Assembly: GCF_002902845.1 (NCBI RefSeq)
Contig: NZ_PPTF01000019.1
Coordinates: forward strand, 1-64,000
Direction: 5' to 3'
DNA length: 64,000 bases
DNA from: Chromobacterium sinusclupearum
GTDB taxonomy: Bacteria > Pseudomonadota > Gammaproteobacteria > Burkholderiales > Chromobacteriaceae
Below, one piece after another: positions 1-9,316 of this stretch. Below the pieces are notes generated by a model. That model was not told where the DNA came from. It was given only the letters and a program-made list of their open reading frames with translations, and did no database searches. The translations under genes and the position numbers were made by a program. Position 1 is the stretch's first letter. Each line of letters begins with the position of its first letter.

Positions 1-159
1 GCTGTTTCGTTCGCTGCGTCAGCTGAGGAGGCGAACTATACGCCCGGGCCTCACCCTCGTCAACACCTTTTGCGAGAAAAAGTGAGATTTCCTCATCACA
101 ATCTTGCAAGCCACTGATTTGAAAGAAAACTGAAATGACGGGATTACAAGAAAAGACAA

Positions 160-177
160 CGCCGCCTGGCGGCGGCG
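160..177 (-). terminator. Likely terminator of the glutathione peroxidase gene
   Basis: A GC-rich stem (seven-base arms, four-base loop) lies just beyond the glutathione peroxidase stop. Read on the minus strand it is followed by a T-rich tract, TTGTCTTTT. The 160 bases left of it hold no gene I can support. Confidence 0.5.
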
Positions 178-193
178 CTATTCAAGGCAGGCT

Positions 194-754
194 TCAAGGC
201 TGTGTTTGAGCGGTGGATTGGGCCGCAGCGGGCTTCAAATAAGGCAGAAAAGCGTCCACCACCTCCGGCGCGTCGGGCTTGGTCCTGGTATTGATGCTGA
301 TAACCTTGCTTGCGCCCGGCAGGATCAGATACTTGTGGAAATTCCACATCGGCGCGTCGTCGGTAGCGGCGATCAGCGCCTTGAAGAAGGGCTGAGCGTC
401 GCCGCCCCGGACATGCCCCTTGCCCGCCATTGGAAAGGTCACGCCATAGTTGGCCTGGCAGAACGCGCCGATCTCGCTCGGCTTGTCCAGTTCCTGATAA
501 AAATCGTTGCTCGGGAAGCCGATGACCATCAGGCCGCGCGGCCCGTATTGCTTATATAACGACTCCAGCTGGGTGAACTGCGGGGTGAAGCCGCAGTGGC
601 TGGCCGTATTGACCACCAGCACCGGCCGGTCCGCATACTGGCAGAGATTGATTTCGCCGCCCATCAGACCGGGCACCGTGTAATTGAGCAGAGACGGGCA
701 ACTGGCCAGCGCCGCTTGCCCCCACAACAGCAATAGCACACTCCAACGCTTCAT
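194..754 (-). CDS. Glutathione peroxidase family thiol peroxidase, exported
   Basis: This 186-residue protein belongs to the glutathione peroxidase family and would reduce peroxides with thiols. A signal peptide (about residues 1-18, hydrophobic, ending ALAS) suggests a periplasmic location. The catalytic motif NTASHCGFTPQ (49-59) has cysteine 54 where animal enzymes use selenocysteine. Gln87, Trp137 and Asn138 complete the usual active-site set. The common FPCNQF motif reads FPSNDF, but Cys99 in FCQANYGVTFP sits where thioredoxin-dependent members keep their resolving cysteine, so thioredoxin-type recycling is likely. The GGGAGG ribosome site six bases before the ATG supports this start. A thioredoxin-like gene lies just upstream on the same strand. 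Confidence 0.9.
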   Translation of the reverse strand: MKRWSVLLLLWGQAALASCPSLLNYTVPGLMGGEINLCQYADRPVLVVNTASHCGFTPQFTQLESLYKQYGPRGLMVIGFPSNDFYQELDKPSEIGAFCQANYGVTFPMAGKGHVRGGDAQPFFKALIAATDDAPMWNFHKYLILPGASKVISINTRTKPDAPEVVDAFLPYLKPAAAQSTAQTQP

Positions 755-877
755 GATGCCTCCCAGCCGAACGCGCTTCAGCTTCGGCGCAATACCACAT
801 AATAAGATAAGAATAGGGCAATGCGCCCTCGCCTGCCCTATCGTCTCACATTACATCCACCGTCTGCCGCTACCCTG

Positions 878-1240
878 TCATTCTTGCTGGCTGGCGATAT
901 CCGCCCTCACTTTGTCCATATCCAGCTCGCGCAATCCCTGAATCAACTGCTCGAACTGGGCGCCCATCATGGCGCCGGCCTGGTTGAACACCATGATGCC
1001 ATCCTTGATGGCGATCAGCGTCGGGATGGAGCGGATATTGAAATGGCTGGCCAAGTCGCGTTCGTCTTCGGTATTGATCTTGCCGAACACGATGTCGGCG
1101 TGCTTCTCCGACGCCGCCTCGAATACCGGGCCGAACATCTTGCAGGGCCCGCACCATGGCGCCCAGAAGTCGAGGATGACCAACCCCTCTTCCTTCATAT
1201 TGGCGTTGAAATTGTCGGCGGTGAGGTTGATATAAGACAT
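878..1240 (-). CDS. Thioredoxin-like protein
   Basis: The 120-residue protein has a full thioredoxin fold with the redox motif WCGPC at 29-33 and the cis-proline in SIPT near residue 73. It would reduce disulfides in the cytoplasm, as there is no signal peptide. It is slightly longer than TrxA at the C-terminus, with a charged tail (LRELDMDKVRADI). It lies upstream of the peroxidase gene on the same strand with a gap of about 120 bases, so it could supply reducing power, though the peroxidase appears to be exported. It could also be a general thioredoxin paralogue. Confidence 0.88.
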   Translation of the reverse strand: MSYINLTADNFNANMKEEGLVILDFWAPWCGPCKMFGPVFEAASEKHADIVFGKINTEDERDLASHFNIRSIPTLIAIKDGIMVFNQAGAMMGAQFEQLIQGLRELDMDKVRADIASQQE

Positions 1241-1372
1241 GGCTGCTCTCTTTCGCTATCGGGTGGCCCGCCTGCGGCGGACCGTCTTGAGATCAACATA
1301 TGAGCGCGGCAAGCCCATTGCAAGCCATCGCCCCAGTTGAATTTTTCTATTCCCCCGATAGCCGCGGCGCTG

Positions 1373-2575
1373 TCAGCCGATGAACGGCAACGCCAGATAC
1401 AGCTTGATCACGATGGCGTTGACGATATCGATGAAGAAGGCCCCCACCATCGGCACCACTAGGAAAGCCAGATGCGACGGACCGAAGCGCTCGGTCACCG
1501 CCTGCATATTGGCGATGGCGGTGGGCGTGGCGCCCAGGCCGAAGCCGCAATGGCCGGCCGCCAAGACAGCCGCGTCGTAGTTGCGCCCCATCACGCGGAA
1601 GGTGACGAACACGGCGTACAGCGCCATCGCCAGCGTCTGCAGCAATAGCAGCGCGAAGATAGGCAGCGCCAGCGCCGCCAAGTCCCACAGACGCAGCGAC
1701 ATCAAGGCCAGCGCCAGGAACAGCGACAGGCTGACGTTGCCGAGCACCGACACCTCGCGCTCGAAGATCTTGTACCAGCCGAGCGCCGCCAGGCCGTTGC
1801 TGATCAGCACGCCGACGAACAGCACGCAGACGAAAGTGGGCAGTTCGAACGCCGTTCCCTTCAATAGCGAGCCGATGAAAGTGCCGCCCAGCAGGCAGAC
1901 AGCGATCAGCGCCAGCGTCTCGATGAAGGAATGCGGCGTGATCAGCCGCTGCGCATCCGGTTGCTCGAAGCCCTGCGGCGGCTGGTCGCTATTGTGTTCC
2001 GCGCCCGGCGTCTTGACCCGCTTGACCAGGAAGCGCGCCACCGGGCCGCCGATCAGGCCGCCCAGCACCAGGCCGAAAGTGGCGCAGGCCATCGCCAGCT
2101 CGGCGGCGGAGGCCAGGCCATAGGTGTCGCTGAAGGTGCCGCTCCATGCCGCGCCCGTGCCATGGCCGCCTGACAGCGTGATCGAGCCGGCCAACAATCC
2201 CATCAGCGGGTCCAGGCCCAGCGCGCTGGCCACAGCCACGCCCAGGGTGTTCTGCACCAGCAACAGGCCGACCACCACGCCGAGGAAGATGCCTACCGTC
2301 TTGCCGCCCTGCTTCAGACTGGCCAGGTTGGCGTTCAGGCCGATGGCGGCGAAAAAGGCCAGCATCAGCGGCGTTTGCAGCGAGGTGTCGAAACGGACCT
2401 CTATGCCGGAAAACTGGCGCAAGGCCAGCAGGCAGGCGGCGACGACCAGGCCGCCGGCGACGGGTTCGGGAATGTTATACGTGCGCAGCACGCCGGCATG
2501 GGCGACCAGTTTGCGCCCTAGCAGCAGGACGAGAGAGGCAGCCACCAGGGTGCCGTAGAAATCAAGCTGGATCAT
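1373..2575 (-). CDS. gltS: Sodium/glutamate symporter GltS
   Basis: This roughly 400-residue, very hydrophobic inner-membrane protein matches the GltS (ESS) family, which imports glutamate with Na+. Its length matches the family. Typical features are the glycine-rich repeated stretches such as SGGHGTGAAW and GHCGFGLGATPTAIANMQ. The start used here (MIQLDFYG) has an AGGAG site five bases upstream; an upstream in-frame ATG at 2725 would add 50 non-membrane residues and is rejected. It is probably a single-gene unit. An inverted repeat, GTAAAAACGTTTTAC, lies at 2775-2789 in its upstream region. Confidence 0.92.
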   Translation of the reverse strand: MIQLDFYGTLVAASLVLLLGRKLVAHAGVLRTYNIPEPVAGGLVVAACLLALRQFSGIEVRFDTSLQTPLMLAFFAAIGLNANLASLKQGGKTVGIFLGVVVGLLLVQNTLGVAVASALGLDPLMGLLAGSITLSGGHGTGAAWSGTFSDTYGLASAAELAMACATFGLVLGGLIGGPVARFLVKRVKTPGAEHNSDQPPQGFEQPDAQRLITPHSFIETLALIAVCLLGGTFIGSLLKGTAFELPTFVCVLFVGVLISNGLAALGWYKIFEREVSVLGNVSLSLFLALALMSLRLWDLAALALPIFALLLLQTLAMALYAVFVTFRVMGRNYDAAVLAAGHCGFGLGATPTAIANMQAVTERFGPSHLAFLVVPMVGAFFIDIVNAIVIKLYLALPFIG

Positions 2576-2774
2576 CGTTTCTCCTGTTGTCGTTTTGAGC
2601 GAAAGCGCGCACGCGCCGCGACACAGACAGACCGATGATTGAGAGGAAGGCATGGCGCATTCCGCATCTTGCCGCGCGCGGCAAGGCGACACACAGGCCG
2701 CCGGCTGGCTAGTCGGCGGCTCCATGCGGAAACGCGCTGTGCTATTCGAGTGGAGGGCGCAGGAGAAAGTTCGC

Positions 2775-2789
2775 GTAAAAACGTTTTAC
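2775..2789. repeat. Short perfect inverted repeat upstream of gltS
   Basis: GTAAAA-ACG-TTTTAC is a perfect palindrome with a three-base centre, about 200 bases before the gltS start and just past the end of the neighbouring methyltransferase gene. It could be an operator, but nothing else supports this. Confidence 0.3.
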
Positions 2790-2808
2790 AATCAGCGCGA
2801 TGCGCCAA

Positions 2809-3753
2809 TCAAGCGCGGCTGATGCGCCAGCACTGGTGAATCTTGCGATTGCGGAAGTCTTCCGGCACCGATTGCGCGCTGATGTCGCGGATCTGATAAT
2901 CGTCGCTCAGCCGCTCGTCCAACTGGAAAGTGCGCAGATTATTGGAGAAATACAGCCAGCCCCCCGGCGCCAGCAGCGCCATCGCGTAGTCGATCAGCCA
3001 GACGTGGTCGCGTTGCACGTCCAGGATGTCGCGCATTTTCTTGGAGTTGGAGAAAGTGGGCGGGTCCATCACGATCAGATCGAACTGCTTGCCCTCGTCC
3101 ACCGCCTGCTCCAGATACTGGAACACATCGGCGCGGACCAGCTGGTGCTTGTCCAGGTCCAGGCCGTTCAGCTCGAAATTGCGGCGCGACCAATCCTGGT
3201 AGGTATTGGACATGTCGACGGTTTCCGAGCTGACCGCGCCGCCGGCGCCGGCATAGACGGTGAAACTGCCGGTGTAGGCGAACAGGTTCAGGAAACGTTT
3301 GCCGGCGGCTTCTTCGCGCACCCGCTTGCGGGTATTGCGGTGATCCAGAAACAAACCCGTGTCCAGATAGCGGTCCAGATTGACGATAAAGCGCTGGCCG
3401 AACTCTTCGACCACAAAATCGTCTCCCTCGCGCCCCACTTTCTCGTACTGGCTGACCCCCTTCTGCCGACGGCGGTTCTTCAGCGTCACCGCGGCGGCAG
3501 GGATGCCAGTCACCAGCTCGATGGCCGCGGCCACCGCATCGATCCAGGCGCGATACTCATCGTCGCCCATTTCCCAGCCGGTGTCGTATTCCTGCAGATG
3601 CACCTTGCCGCCGTAGATGTCAACGGCGAACGGAAACTGCGGCACGTCCTTATCGTAGACCCGCCAGGCATCCAGCCCCTGACGGCGCGCCCATTTGGCG
3701 TAATGCTTGTAGTTCTTGGCCAGACGGTTGGCGAAGGCGCTGACATCCTGCAT
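2809..3753 (-). CDS. RlmK-type class I SAM methyltransferase (probable 23S rRNA methyltransferase)
   Basis: The 314-residue protein resembles the C-terminal half of E. coli RlmL (RlmKL), which makes m7G2069 in 23S rRNA; in many betaproteobacteria this half is a separate protein. It has an N-terminal substrate domain, then a Rossmann methyltransferase domain with a SAM-binding loop (NLFAYTGSFTVYAG) and the catalytic-type motif DPPTFSNSKK. The MQDVSAF start is preferred because GAGGA lies seven bases before it; the upstream ATG (3774) has no such site. The substrate is inferred from family resemblance and not proven. Confidence 0.8.
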   Translation of the reverse strand: MQDVSAFANRLAKNYKHYAKWARRQGLDAWRVYDKDVPQFPFAVDIYGGKVHLQEYDTGWEMGDDEYRAWIDAVAAAIELVTGIPAAAVTLKNRRRQKGVSQYEKVGREGDDFVVEEFGQRFIVNLDRYLDTGLFLDHRNTRKRVREEAAGKRFLNLFAYTGSFTVYAGAGGAVSSETVDMSNTYQDWSRRNFELNGLDLDKHQLVRADVFQYLEQAVDEGKQFDLIVMDPPTFSNSKKMRDILDVQRDHVWLIDYAMALLAPGGWLYFSNNLRTFQLDERLSDDYQIRDISAQSVPEDFRNRKIHQCWRISRA

Positions 3754-3780
3754 GAAAAATCCTCGAAGCGGCAAAGCAAA

Positions 3781-3801
3781 GCGCCAGCCGAGGGCTGGCG
3801 C
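3781..3801 (-). terminator. Hairpin after coaD, likely terminator
   Basis: GCGCCAGCC-GAG-GGCTGGCGC is a perfect nine-base stem. On the minus strand it is followed by TTTGCTTTG, a weak T tract. It lies between coaD and the methyltransferase gene. Confidence 0.55.
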
Positions 3802-3831
3802 GACATTCGGTTCAGGCCTGCATTATAAGGC

Positions 3832-4362
3832 CTATTGCGGGGAATACATCTCCAGCATCTTGCGGTACACCGGCTCCGGCAGGTACTGGCGAATCACGCC
3901 CTCCCAGCCGCGCGGCCCGATCAGCCCCTTGACCATGGTCGATGACACCTCGGCGTACTCGCGCGGCGGCAGCAGGAACAAGGTGGTGATGTCCGGATGC
4001 AGGTCGGAGTTGATATAGCGCATGGTGCGCTCGTATTCGTAGTCGCTGGCGGTGCGGATGCCCCGGACGATGTAGTTGGCGCCGACGCTTTGCGCGTAAT
4101 TCACCAGAAACTGATTTTCGAAGACCTCGACTCTCAGCTTGCTGAATCCGGCAGTCACCTCGCGCAGCAGCGCCACCCGCTGCTCGGCGCTGAAGGTGCA
4201 ATGCTTGTCGGGATTGACGCCAACGGCGACGATCAGCTCGTCAAACAATTCCACCGCCTCTCGTATCATCCACAAGTGGCCATTGGTCACCGGGTCAAAG
4301 CTGCCGGCATAGACGGCTCGTTTCAATTGACGTTTTCCTCGGGCTTTGAGTGCGTGTTCCAT
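3832..4362 (-). CDS. coaD: Pantetheine-phosphate adenylyltransferase, slightly atypical
   Basis: This nucleotidyltransferase, about 176 residues, fits CoaD, which transfers AMP from ATP to 4'-phosphopantetheine in CoA synthesis. The nucleotide site [10 protein letters not shown] is present, as are the basic residues in NPDK and [13 protein letters not shown] and the late motif VSSTMVK. After VSSTMVK it carries a few extra residues ([11 protein letters not shown]) compared with E. coli CoaD, making it longer than the usual 160 residues. The start MEHALK removes a 49-residue N-terminal extension with no family counterpart. A second, more typical coaD elsewhere in the genome cannot be excluded. 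Confidence 0.8.
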   Translation of the reverse strand: MEHALKARGKRQLKRAVYAGSFDPVTNGHLWMIREAVELFDELIVAVGVNPDKHCTFSAEQRVALLREVTAGFSKLRVEVFENQFLVNYAQSVGANYIVRGIRTASDYEYERTMRYINSDLHPDITTLFLLPPREYAEVSSTMVKGLIGPRGWEGVIRQYLPEPVYRKMLEMYSPQ

Positions 4363-4453
4363 GGCGAATGTATCTCGCGAAGGCGGGGTGGTAAAGGAAT
4401 TTTTGTGCGACGCGGCAAAAAACTGCCGCGCCGGGAGGGACGTCAAGAAAAGA

Positions 4454-4861
4454 TCATAATTGACAGTTGACCATCCAGCTGATGCCGAATTTATCACTAA
4501 AACAGCCAAAAAGCGCGTTCCAGAACGTTTTGCTCAGCGGCACCGTCACCTGGCCGCCTGCGCTCAGCGCGGCAAAAACCCTTTCCGCCGCAGCGGTGTC
4601 GCCCTCCAGGTTGATCGACAGCGTGATCTGCTGGCCAGGCGCCATCTGCCGGTCGGTGTCCGAAATCATCAGCGCATTGGCACCGAAGGTCAGCCTGGCG
4701 TGCATCACCCAGTTCGGGTCGATGCCCCCCATCGACGGCACATCCTTGGGCGCGTCGGCGTAACGCATCAGCATGGCGATTTGGCCGTCCAGCGCCTCGC
4801 GGTAGAAATTCAGCGCCTGCTCGGCCTGGCCGTTGAAGTGCAGATAGGGGTGAAGATGCAT
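4454..4861 (-). CDS. VOC family (PhnB/glyoxalase-like) protein
   Basis: The 135-residue protein has the pattern of PhnB-like vicinal-oxygen-chelate proteins: [19 protein letters not shown] at the start, then [16 protein letters not shown], and the C-terminal [20 protein letters not shown]. Such proteins are usually dimeric and of unknown substrate; some bind divalent metal. The start MHLHPYL is set by GGAGG before the ATG. No neighbour suggests a pathway. Confidence 0.82.
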   Translation of the reverse strand: MHLHPYLHFNGQAEQALNFYREALDGQIAMLMRYADAPKDVPSMGGIDPNWVMHARLTFGANALMISDTDRQMAPGQQITLSINLEGDTAAAERVFAALSAGGQVTVPLSKTFWNALFGCFSDKFGISWMVNCQL

Positions 4862-4918
4862 GATCCGCCTCCGTTGTGGGTGAGCTTTCAGTGTAGCCGC
4901 ACATGCAGACGAAAAATG

Positions 4919-4948
4919 AAAAGCCCGCAACGGGGGCCGTTGCGGGCT
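4919..4948 (-). terminator. Rho-independent terminator of the dpp operon
   Basis: A perfect 12-base stem with a three-base loop (arms at 4922-4933 and 4937-4948), followed on the minus strand by TTTTCATTTTT. It lies 17 bases past the dppF stop and is the strongest terminator in this part of the window. Confidence 0.85.
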
Positions 4949-4965
4949 GACAGGCGCGTTGGAAC

Positions 4966-5937
4966 TCAGCCGTTGATCTCTTCCGCGCGATGACAGGCCA
5001 CCATGCGCGCATCCAGCTCGCGCAATTGCGGCACTTCCACCTTGCAGCGCTCCGCCGCGTGCGGGCAGCGCTTGTGAAACGCGCAGCCGGACGGCGGATT
5101 GAGCGGGCTGGGCAGTTCGCCTTCGATCTTGATCTTGATGCGGCGGTCCTCCGGATGGATGGACGGCGTGGCCGACAACAGCGCCTGGGTGTACGGATGC
5201 AAGGGGCGCCCGTAGACGCGGGATTTGTCGCCCACTTCCACCGCCCGGCCCAGATACATCACCATCAGATCATTAGCCACGTGCTCCACCACCGCCAGGT
5301 TGTGCGAGATGAACACATAGGCGGTATTGAACTCTTCCTGCAAATCCATGAACAGGTTCAGCACCTGCGCCTGGATCGATACGTCCAGCGCGGAGGTCGG
5401 CTCATCCGCCACCACGATCTTGGGGTTCAGCATCATGGCGCGGGCGATGGCGATGCGCTGGCGTTGGCCGCCGGAGAACATGTGCGGGTAACGGAAGTAG
5501 TGCTCCGGACGCAGACCGACGCGCGTCATCATCGCGCGGACTTTCTCCTCGCGCGCCTTGGCCGACAGATCGGTATTGATCAACAGCGGCTCGGACAGCT
5601 GATCGCCTATCTTCTGGCGCGGATTCAGGGAACCATAAGGGTTCTGGAACACCATCTGCACCTTGCGGCGCATGGCTTTCAGTTCGGCGCTGCCGGCCTG
5701 GGCGGCATCCTGGCCGTCCAACAGCAGCGAGCCGGACGTCGGCTGCTCGATCAGCGTCAGCTGGCGCGCCAGCGTGCTCTTGCCGCAGCCTGACTCGCCC
5801 ACCACCGCCAGCGTGCGGCCGGCTTCCAGTTCAAACGAAACGCCAGCCAGCGCCTTCACCTGCGCCTTGGGCTTGAACATGCCCTGCGCCACATCGTAAT
5901 AACGGGTCAGATCCCTTGCTTGCAAAACCTTAGCCAT
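4966..5937 (-). CDS. dppF: Dipeptide/oligopeptide ABC transporter ATP-binding protein
   Basis: This 323-residue ATPase is the second nucleotide-binding subunit of a peptide importer. It shows Walker [10 protein letters not shown], signature [14 protein letters not shown] and Walker [12 protein letters not shown], then the C-terminal OppC/DppF-type extension with a cysteine-rich stretch ([15 protein letters not shown]) typical of peptide ABC ATPases and linked to Fe-S binding in some. The start overlaps the dppD stop by eight bases, so translation is probably coupled. It is the last gene of dppABCDF. Confidence 0.93.
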   Translation of the reverse strand: MAKVLQARDLTRYYDVAQGMFKPKAQVKALAGVSFELEAGRTLAVVGESGCGKSTLARQLTLIEQPTSGSLLLDGQDAAQAGSAELKAMRRKVQMVFQNPYGSLNPRQKIGDQLSEPLLINTDLSAKAREEKVRAMMTRVGLRPEHYFRYPHMFSGGQRQRIAIARAMMLNPKIVVADEPTSALDVSIQAQVLNLFMDLQEEFNTAYVFISHNLAVVEHVANDLMVMYLGRAVEVGDKSRVYGRPLHPYTQALLSATPSIHPEDRRIKIKIEGELPSPLNPPSGCAFHKRCPHAAERCKVEVPQLRELDARMVACHRAEEING

Positions 5938-6910
5938 GCTGCTTCTCCTTGGCCGGCAACGGGTAGTGGCAACGCACCGCGCCATGCGCATGGGCGGTCA
6001 GTCCGGGCCGCTGGCTGCGGCAATTGTCCTGCGCGTACGGGCAGCGCGGCGACAACAGGCAGCCGCTCGGACGGTCGTATTGCCCCGGCACGATGCCAGG
6101 CAGCGTGGACAGGCGGCGCGCGCCCTTGCTGTGCTCCGGAATGGACATCAGCAAGGCCTCGGTATACGGGTGGGTCGGATGGCGGAAGATTTCCGGCACC
6201 GTGCCCATCTCCGCCACCTGGCCGGCATACATCACCACCAGCCGCTGCGCCACCTCGGCCACCACGGCCAGATCGTGGGTGATCAGGATCAGGGCCATGT
6301 TCTGGCTCTTCTGCAAGGACACCAGCAGTTCCATGATCTGCGCCTGAATGGTGACGTCCAGCGCGGTGGTCGGCTCGTCGGCGATCAACAGCTTGGGATT
6401 GCAGGCGATAGCCATGGCGATCGCCACGCGCTGGCTCATGCCGCCGGACAGCTGGTGCGGGTACGCGTCCAGACGGGTGGCGGCGGCGGGAATCTCCACC
6501 AGCTGCATCAGCTCCAGCGCGCGCGCCTTCAAGGCCGCGCCGCGCAGGCCCTGATGCACTTTCAGCACTTCCATGATCTGGTAGCCGACGGTGTAGCTGG
6601 GGTTCAGCGCCGTCATCGGATCCTGGAAGATCATCGAGATATCCTTGCCGACGATCTTGCGGCGGCCGCGCGCCGAGATGGTCAGCAAGTCCTTGCCGTC
6701 GAAGGACAATTCGTCGGCGACGATGCGGCCCTGCCCTTCCAGCAGGCCCATCATGGCCATCATGGTGACCGACTTGCCGGAACCGGACTCACCGACAATG
6801 CCGACGATCTCGCCCTGATCGACCGACAGCTCCAGCCCTTCCACTGCGCGGAACGGATTTTTTTCCGATCCGAACTCCACGGACAGATTCTTGATTTGCA
6901 ACAGACTCAT
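5930..6910 (-). CDS. dppD: Dipeptide ABC transporter ATP-binding protein
   Basis: The 326-residue protein is the first ATPase of the peptide importer. Walker A is GESGSGKSV, the signature is [15 protein letters not shown], and Walker B is [12 protein letters not shown]. The C-terminal cysteine motif ([15 protein letters not shown]) matches the peptide-transporter family. It lies ten bases after dppC and overlaps dppF, consistent with one transcript. Confidence 0.93.
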   Translation of the reverse strand: MSLLQIKNLSVEFGSEKNPFRAVEGLELSVDQGEIVGIVGESGSGKSVTMMAMMGLLEGQGRIVADELSFDGKDLLTISARGRRKIVGKDISMIFQDPMTALNPSYTVGYQIMEVLKVHQGLRGAALKARALELMQLVEIPAAATRLDAYPHQLSGGMSQRVAIAMAIACNPKLLIADEPTTALDVTIQAQIMELLVSLQKSQNMALILITHDLAVVAEVAQRLVVMYAGQVAEMGTVPEIFRHPTHPYTEALLMSIPEHSKGARRLSTLPGIVPGQYDRPSGCLLSPRCPYAQDNCRSQRPGLTAHAHGAVRCHYPLPAKEKQHG

Positions 6911-6920
6911 ATTCTTATCC

Positions 6921-7841
6921 TCAGGCGGCGCGCTTCAGTTTCGGGTCCAGCGCGTCGCGCAGGCCGTCGCCCATCAGGTTGATCGCCAATACCGACAGCA
7001 GGATGGTCAGGCCGGGCAAAGTCACCACCCACCACGCGCTCTCGATGTAGTCGCGGGCCGAGGCCAGCATGGTGCCCCACTCGGCGGTCGGCGGTTGGAC
7101 GCCCAGGCCCAAGAAGCCCAGCGCGGCGATTTCCAGAATCGCGGAGGAGAAACTCATGGTGGCGTGCACGATCAACGGCGCCATGCAGTTCGGCAGCACG
7201 GTCACGAACATCAAGCGGAACAGACCGGCGCCTGCCACGCGCGAAGCCACCACGTAGTCGCGGTTCAGCTCGGTCATGGCGGAGGCGCGCGTCAGCCGCA
7301 CATAGGCCGGCAGCGAGACAGTGGCGATGGCGATCATCGCATTGGTCAGGCCGGGCCCGAGGATGGCCATGATGGCCACCGCCAGCAGCAGCGACGGCAG
7401 GGCCATCATGATGTCCATCAGGCGCATGATGGAAGCGCCCAGCACTTTGGGGAAGAAGGCGGCGAGCAAGCCCAGGATCACGCCCGGCACCAGCGCCATC
7501 ACCACCGACATCAGGCCGATGAACAGCGACAGGCGCGCGCCGTAGATCAGGCGCGACAGGATGTCGCGGCCCAGCTCGTCGGTGCCGAACAGGAATTGCA
7601 CGCTGCCGCCGGCCTCCCAGGACGGCGGCGTCAGCAGGTGGTCGCGATACTGCTCGATCGGGCTGTACGGCGCCAGCAGCGGCGCCAGCAGCGCACAGGT
7701 GACGATGAAGACCACGAAGACGAGGCCGGCGACCGCGCCCTTGTTGTGGGAAAAGCCCTGCCAGAACTCCTTCAGCGGAGACGGATAGGACAGCGCCAGG
7801 TCGGCCGGCTGAGCGGCCGCGGTTTGCTTGGTTTGGCTCAT
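6921..7841 (-). CDS. dppC: Dipeptide ABC transporter permease DppC
   Basis: The 306-residue inner-membrane permease has the OppC-type N-terminal cytoplasmic segment, a first membrane helix ([20 protein letters not shown]), then a BPD_transp_1 domain with the coupling-loop region around [32 protein letters not shown]. It pairs with DppB to form the channel. It starts 13 bases after dppB ends. Confidence 0.93.
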   Translation of the reverse strand: MSQTKQTAAAQPADLALSYPSPLKEFWQGFSHNKGAVAGLVFVVFIVTCALLAPLLAPYSPIEQYRDHLLTPPSWEAGGSVQFLFGTDELGRDILSRLIYGARLSLFIGLMSVVMALVPGVILGLLAAFFPKVLGASIMRLMDIMMALPSLLLAVAIMAILGPGLTNAMIAIATVSLPAYVRLTRASAMTELNRDYVVASRVAGAGLFRLMFVTVLPNCMAPLIVHATMSFSSAILEIAALGFLGLGVQPPTAEWGTMLASARDYIESAWWVVTLPGLTILLSVLAINLMGDGLRDALDPKLKRAA

Positions 7842-7854
7842 ATTGCGTCCCTGC

Positions 7855-8883
7855 TTACTTGGCGTGACGGATGCGCGGATTGGCGATGCCGTACAGGATG
7901 TCGACGATGAAGTTGGTGACGATCACCAGCGTGGCCACCATCAGGATGCCGTTCTGCACCACCGGGTAGTCGCGGCGGCCGATGGCGTCGATCAGCCATT
8001 TGCCGATGCCGGGCCAGGAGAAGATGGTCTCGGTCAGCACCGCGCCGCCCATCAACGTGCCCACCTGCAGGCCGATCACCGTCAGCACCGGGATCAGCGC
8101 ATTGCGCAGGGTGTGGATGAAGATGACGCGGGCCGGCGACAGGCCCTTGGCGCGCGCGGTGCGCACGTAGTCTTCGCGCAGCACTTCCAGCATGGACGAA
8201 CGGGTCATCCGGGCGATCACCGCCAGCGGAATGGTGCCCAGCACGATGGACGGCAGGATCAGGTGGCTCAACGCGCTCTTGAACGCGCCGGCATTGCCCT
8301 CGGGGTCGGCCGACTCGGCCAGCCAGCTGTCGATCAGCATGAAGCCGGTGCGCGGATGGATGTCGAACATCAGGTCCATGCGGCCCGATACCGGCGTCCA
8401 GCCCAGCTTGACCGAGAAGAACATGATCAGGATCAGGCCCCACCAGAAGATGGGCATGGAAAAGCCGGTCAAGGAGATGCCCATCACGCCGTGATCAAAC
8501 AGCGAGCCGCGCTTGATCGCCGCCAGCACGCCGGCCAGCAGCCCCCAGACAATGGCGAACAGCAGCGCCGACAGCGCCAGCTCCAGCGTGGCGGGGAACA
8601 AGGTCTTGAACTCGGTCCAGACGCTGCTCTTGGTCACCAGCGACTCGCCCAGATTGCCATGCAGCAGGTTGACGATGTAGTCGAAATACTGGGCGTACAA
8701 GGGCTTGTCCAAGCCCAAGCGGTGCAGCGCCTCGGCGTGCATCTTGGGGTCGAGCGTGCGCTCGCCCACCATCACTTCCACCGGGTCGCCGGGAATCATG
8801 CGGATCAGGCCGAATGTCAGCAGCGTAATGCCGAAAAAGGTGGGCACCAGAAGGCCCAGCCTGCGCAAGATGAATGAAAACAT
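7855..8883 (-). CDS. dppB: Dipeptide ABC transporter permease DppB
   Basis: The 342-residue permease begins MFSFILRRLGLLVPTFFGIT, the usual DppB/OppB start, with GGGAGAG before the ATG; an upstream in-frame ATG at 9045 is rejected. It has about six membrane helices and a large periplasmic loop before the transport domain (TARAKGLSPARVIFIHTLRNAL). It is separated from dppA by 433 bases, an unusually long gap inside this operon. Confidence 0.93.
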   Translation of the reverse strand: MFSFILRRLGLLVPTFFGITLLTFGLIRMIPGDPVEVMVGERTLDPKMHAEALHRLGLDKPLYAQYFDYIVNLLHGNLGESLVTKSSVWTEFKTLFPATLELALSALLFAIVWGLLAGVLAAIKRGSLFDHGVMGISLTGFSMPIFWWGLILIMFFSVKLGWTPVSGRMDLMFDIHPRTGFMLIDSWLAESADPEGNAGAFKSALSHLILPSIVLGTIPLAVIARMTRSSMLEVLREDYVRTARAKGLSPARVIFIHTLRNALIPVLTVIGLQVGTLMGGAVLTETIFSWPGIGKWLIDAIGRRDYPVVQNGILMVATLVIVTNFIVDILYGIANPRIRHAK

Positions 8884-9316
8884 GGATAACTCTCCCGGGC
8901 GCGGACGATGCCAACATCGCGCGCGCCGTCTGACTTCTAGAGACATGGCGAGCAGGAAATCGGCACGGGGAGATACTGGGAGAGAACTGGGCCGCCGCGC
9001 GAGGCGCGACGTAAAGAGGACAGGGTGCCGGGCGGCGGACGGCAACTAAACCACCCACCAGCATTAGCTGCATCCACCACTCCGGCGAAACAGACGATAT
9101 CAGTCCGCCTCCCGCGAGGGATTGACGCAGGTCAAACCGGCGTCATGCCGGCTGCCTTGCCCTGGCCTTGCTTCTAGCTTCTACCTTGATTCCCGTGCAG
9201 ATACTGCCATGCCGGACCACCGCTTTCTCTAAACGGATCGCTGATGAGGCCGGCACTTGTTGCAAGCGGCGGAGCCTGGGCCCCGCCGCCATGGTCATGC
9301 CTGATTCAGGCTAAGC
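8884..9316 (-). other. Long dppA-dppB intergenic region
   Basis: This 433-base gap holds no supportable gene. It contains a strong hairpin at 9266-9289 close to the dppA stop. Long spacers after the binding-protein gene are common in ABC operons and usually let the binding protein be made in excess. A second promoter for dppBCDF could lie here, but I cannot point to one. Confidence 0.6.
9266..9289 (-). terminator. GC-rich hairpin after dppA, attenuator-like
   Basis: A stem of about ten base pairs (GCGGCGGGGC against GCTCCGCCGC, one G-T pair) lies 27 bases after the dppA stop. There is no T tract, so partial termination or protection of the dppA mRNA 3' end is more likely than full termination. 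Confidence 0.5.
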
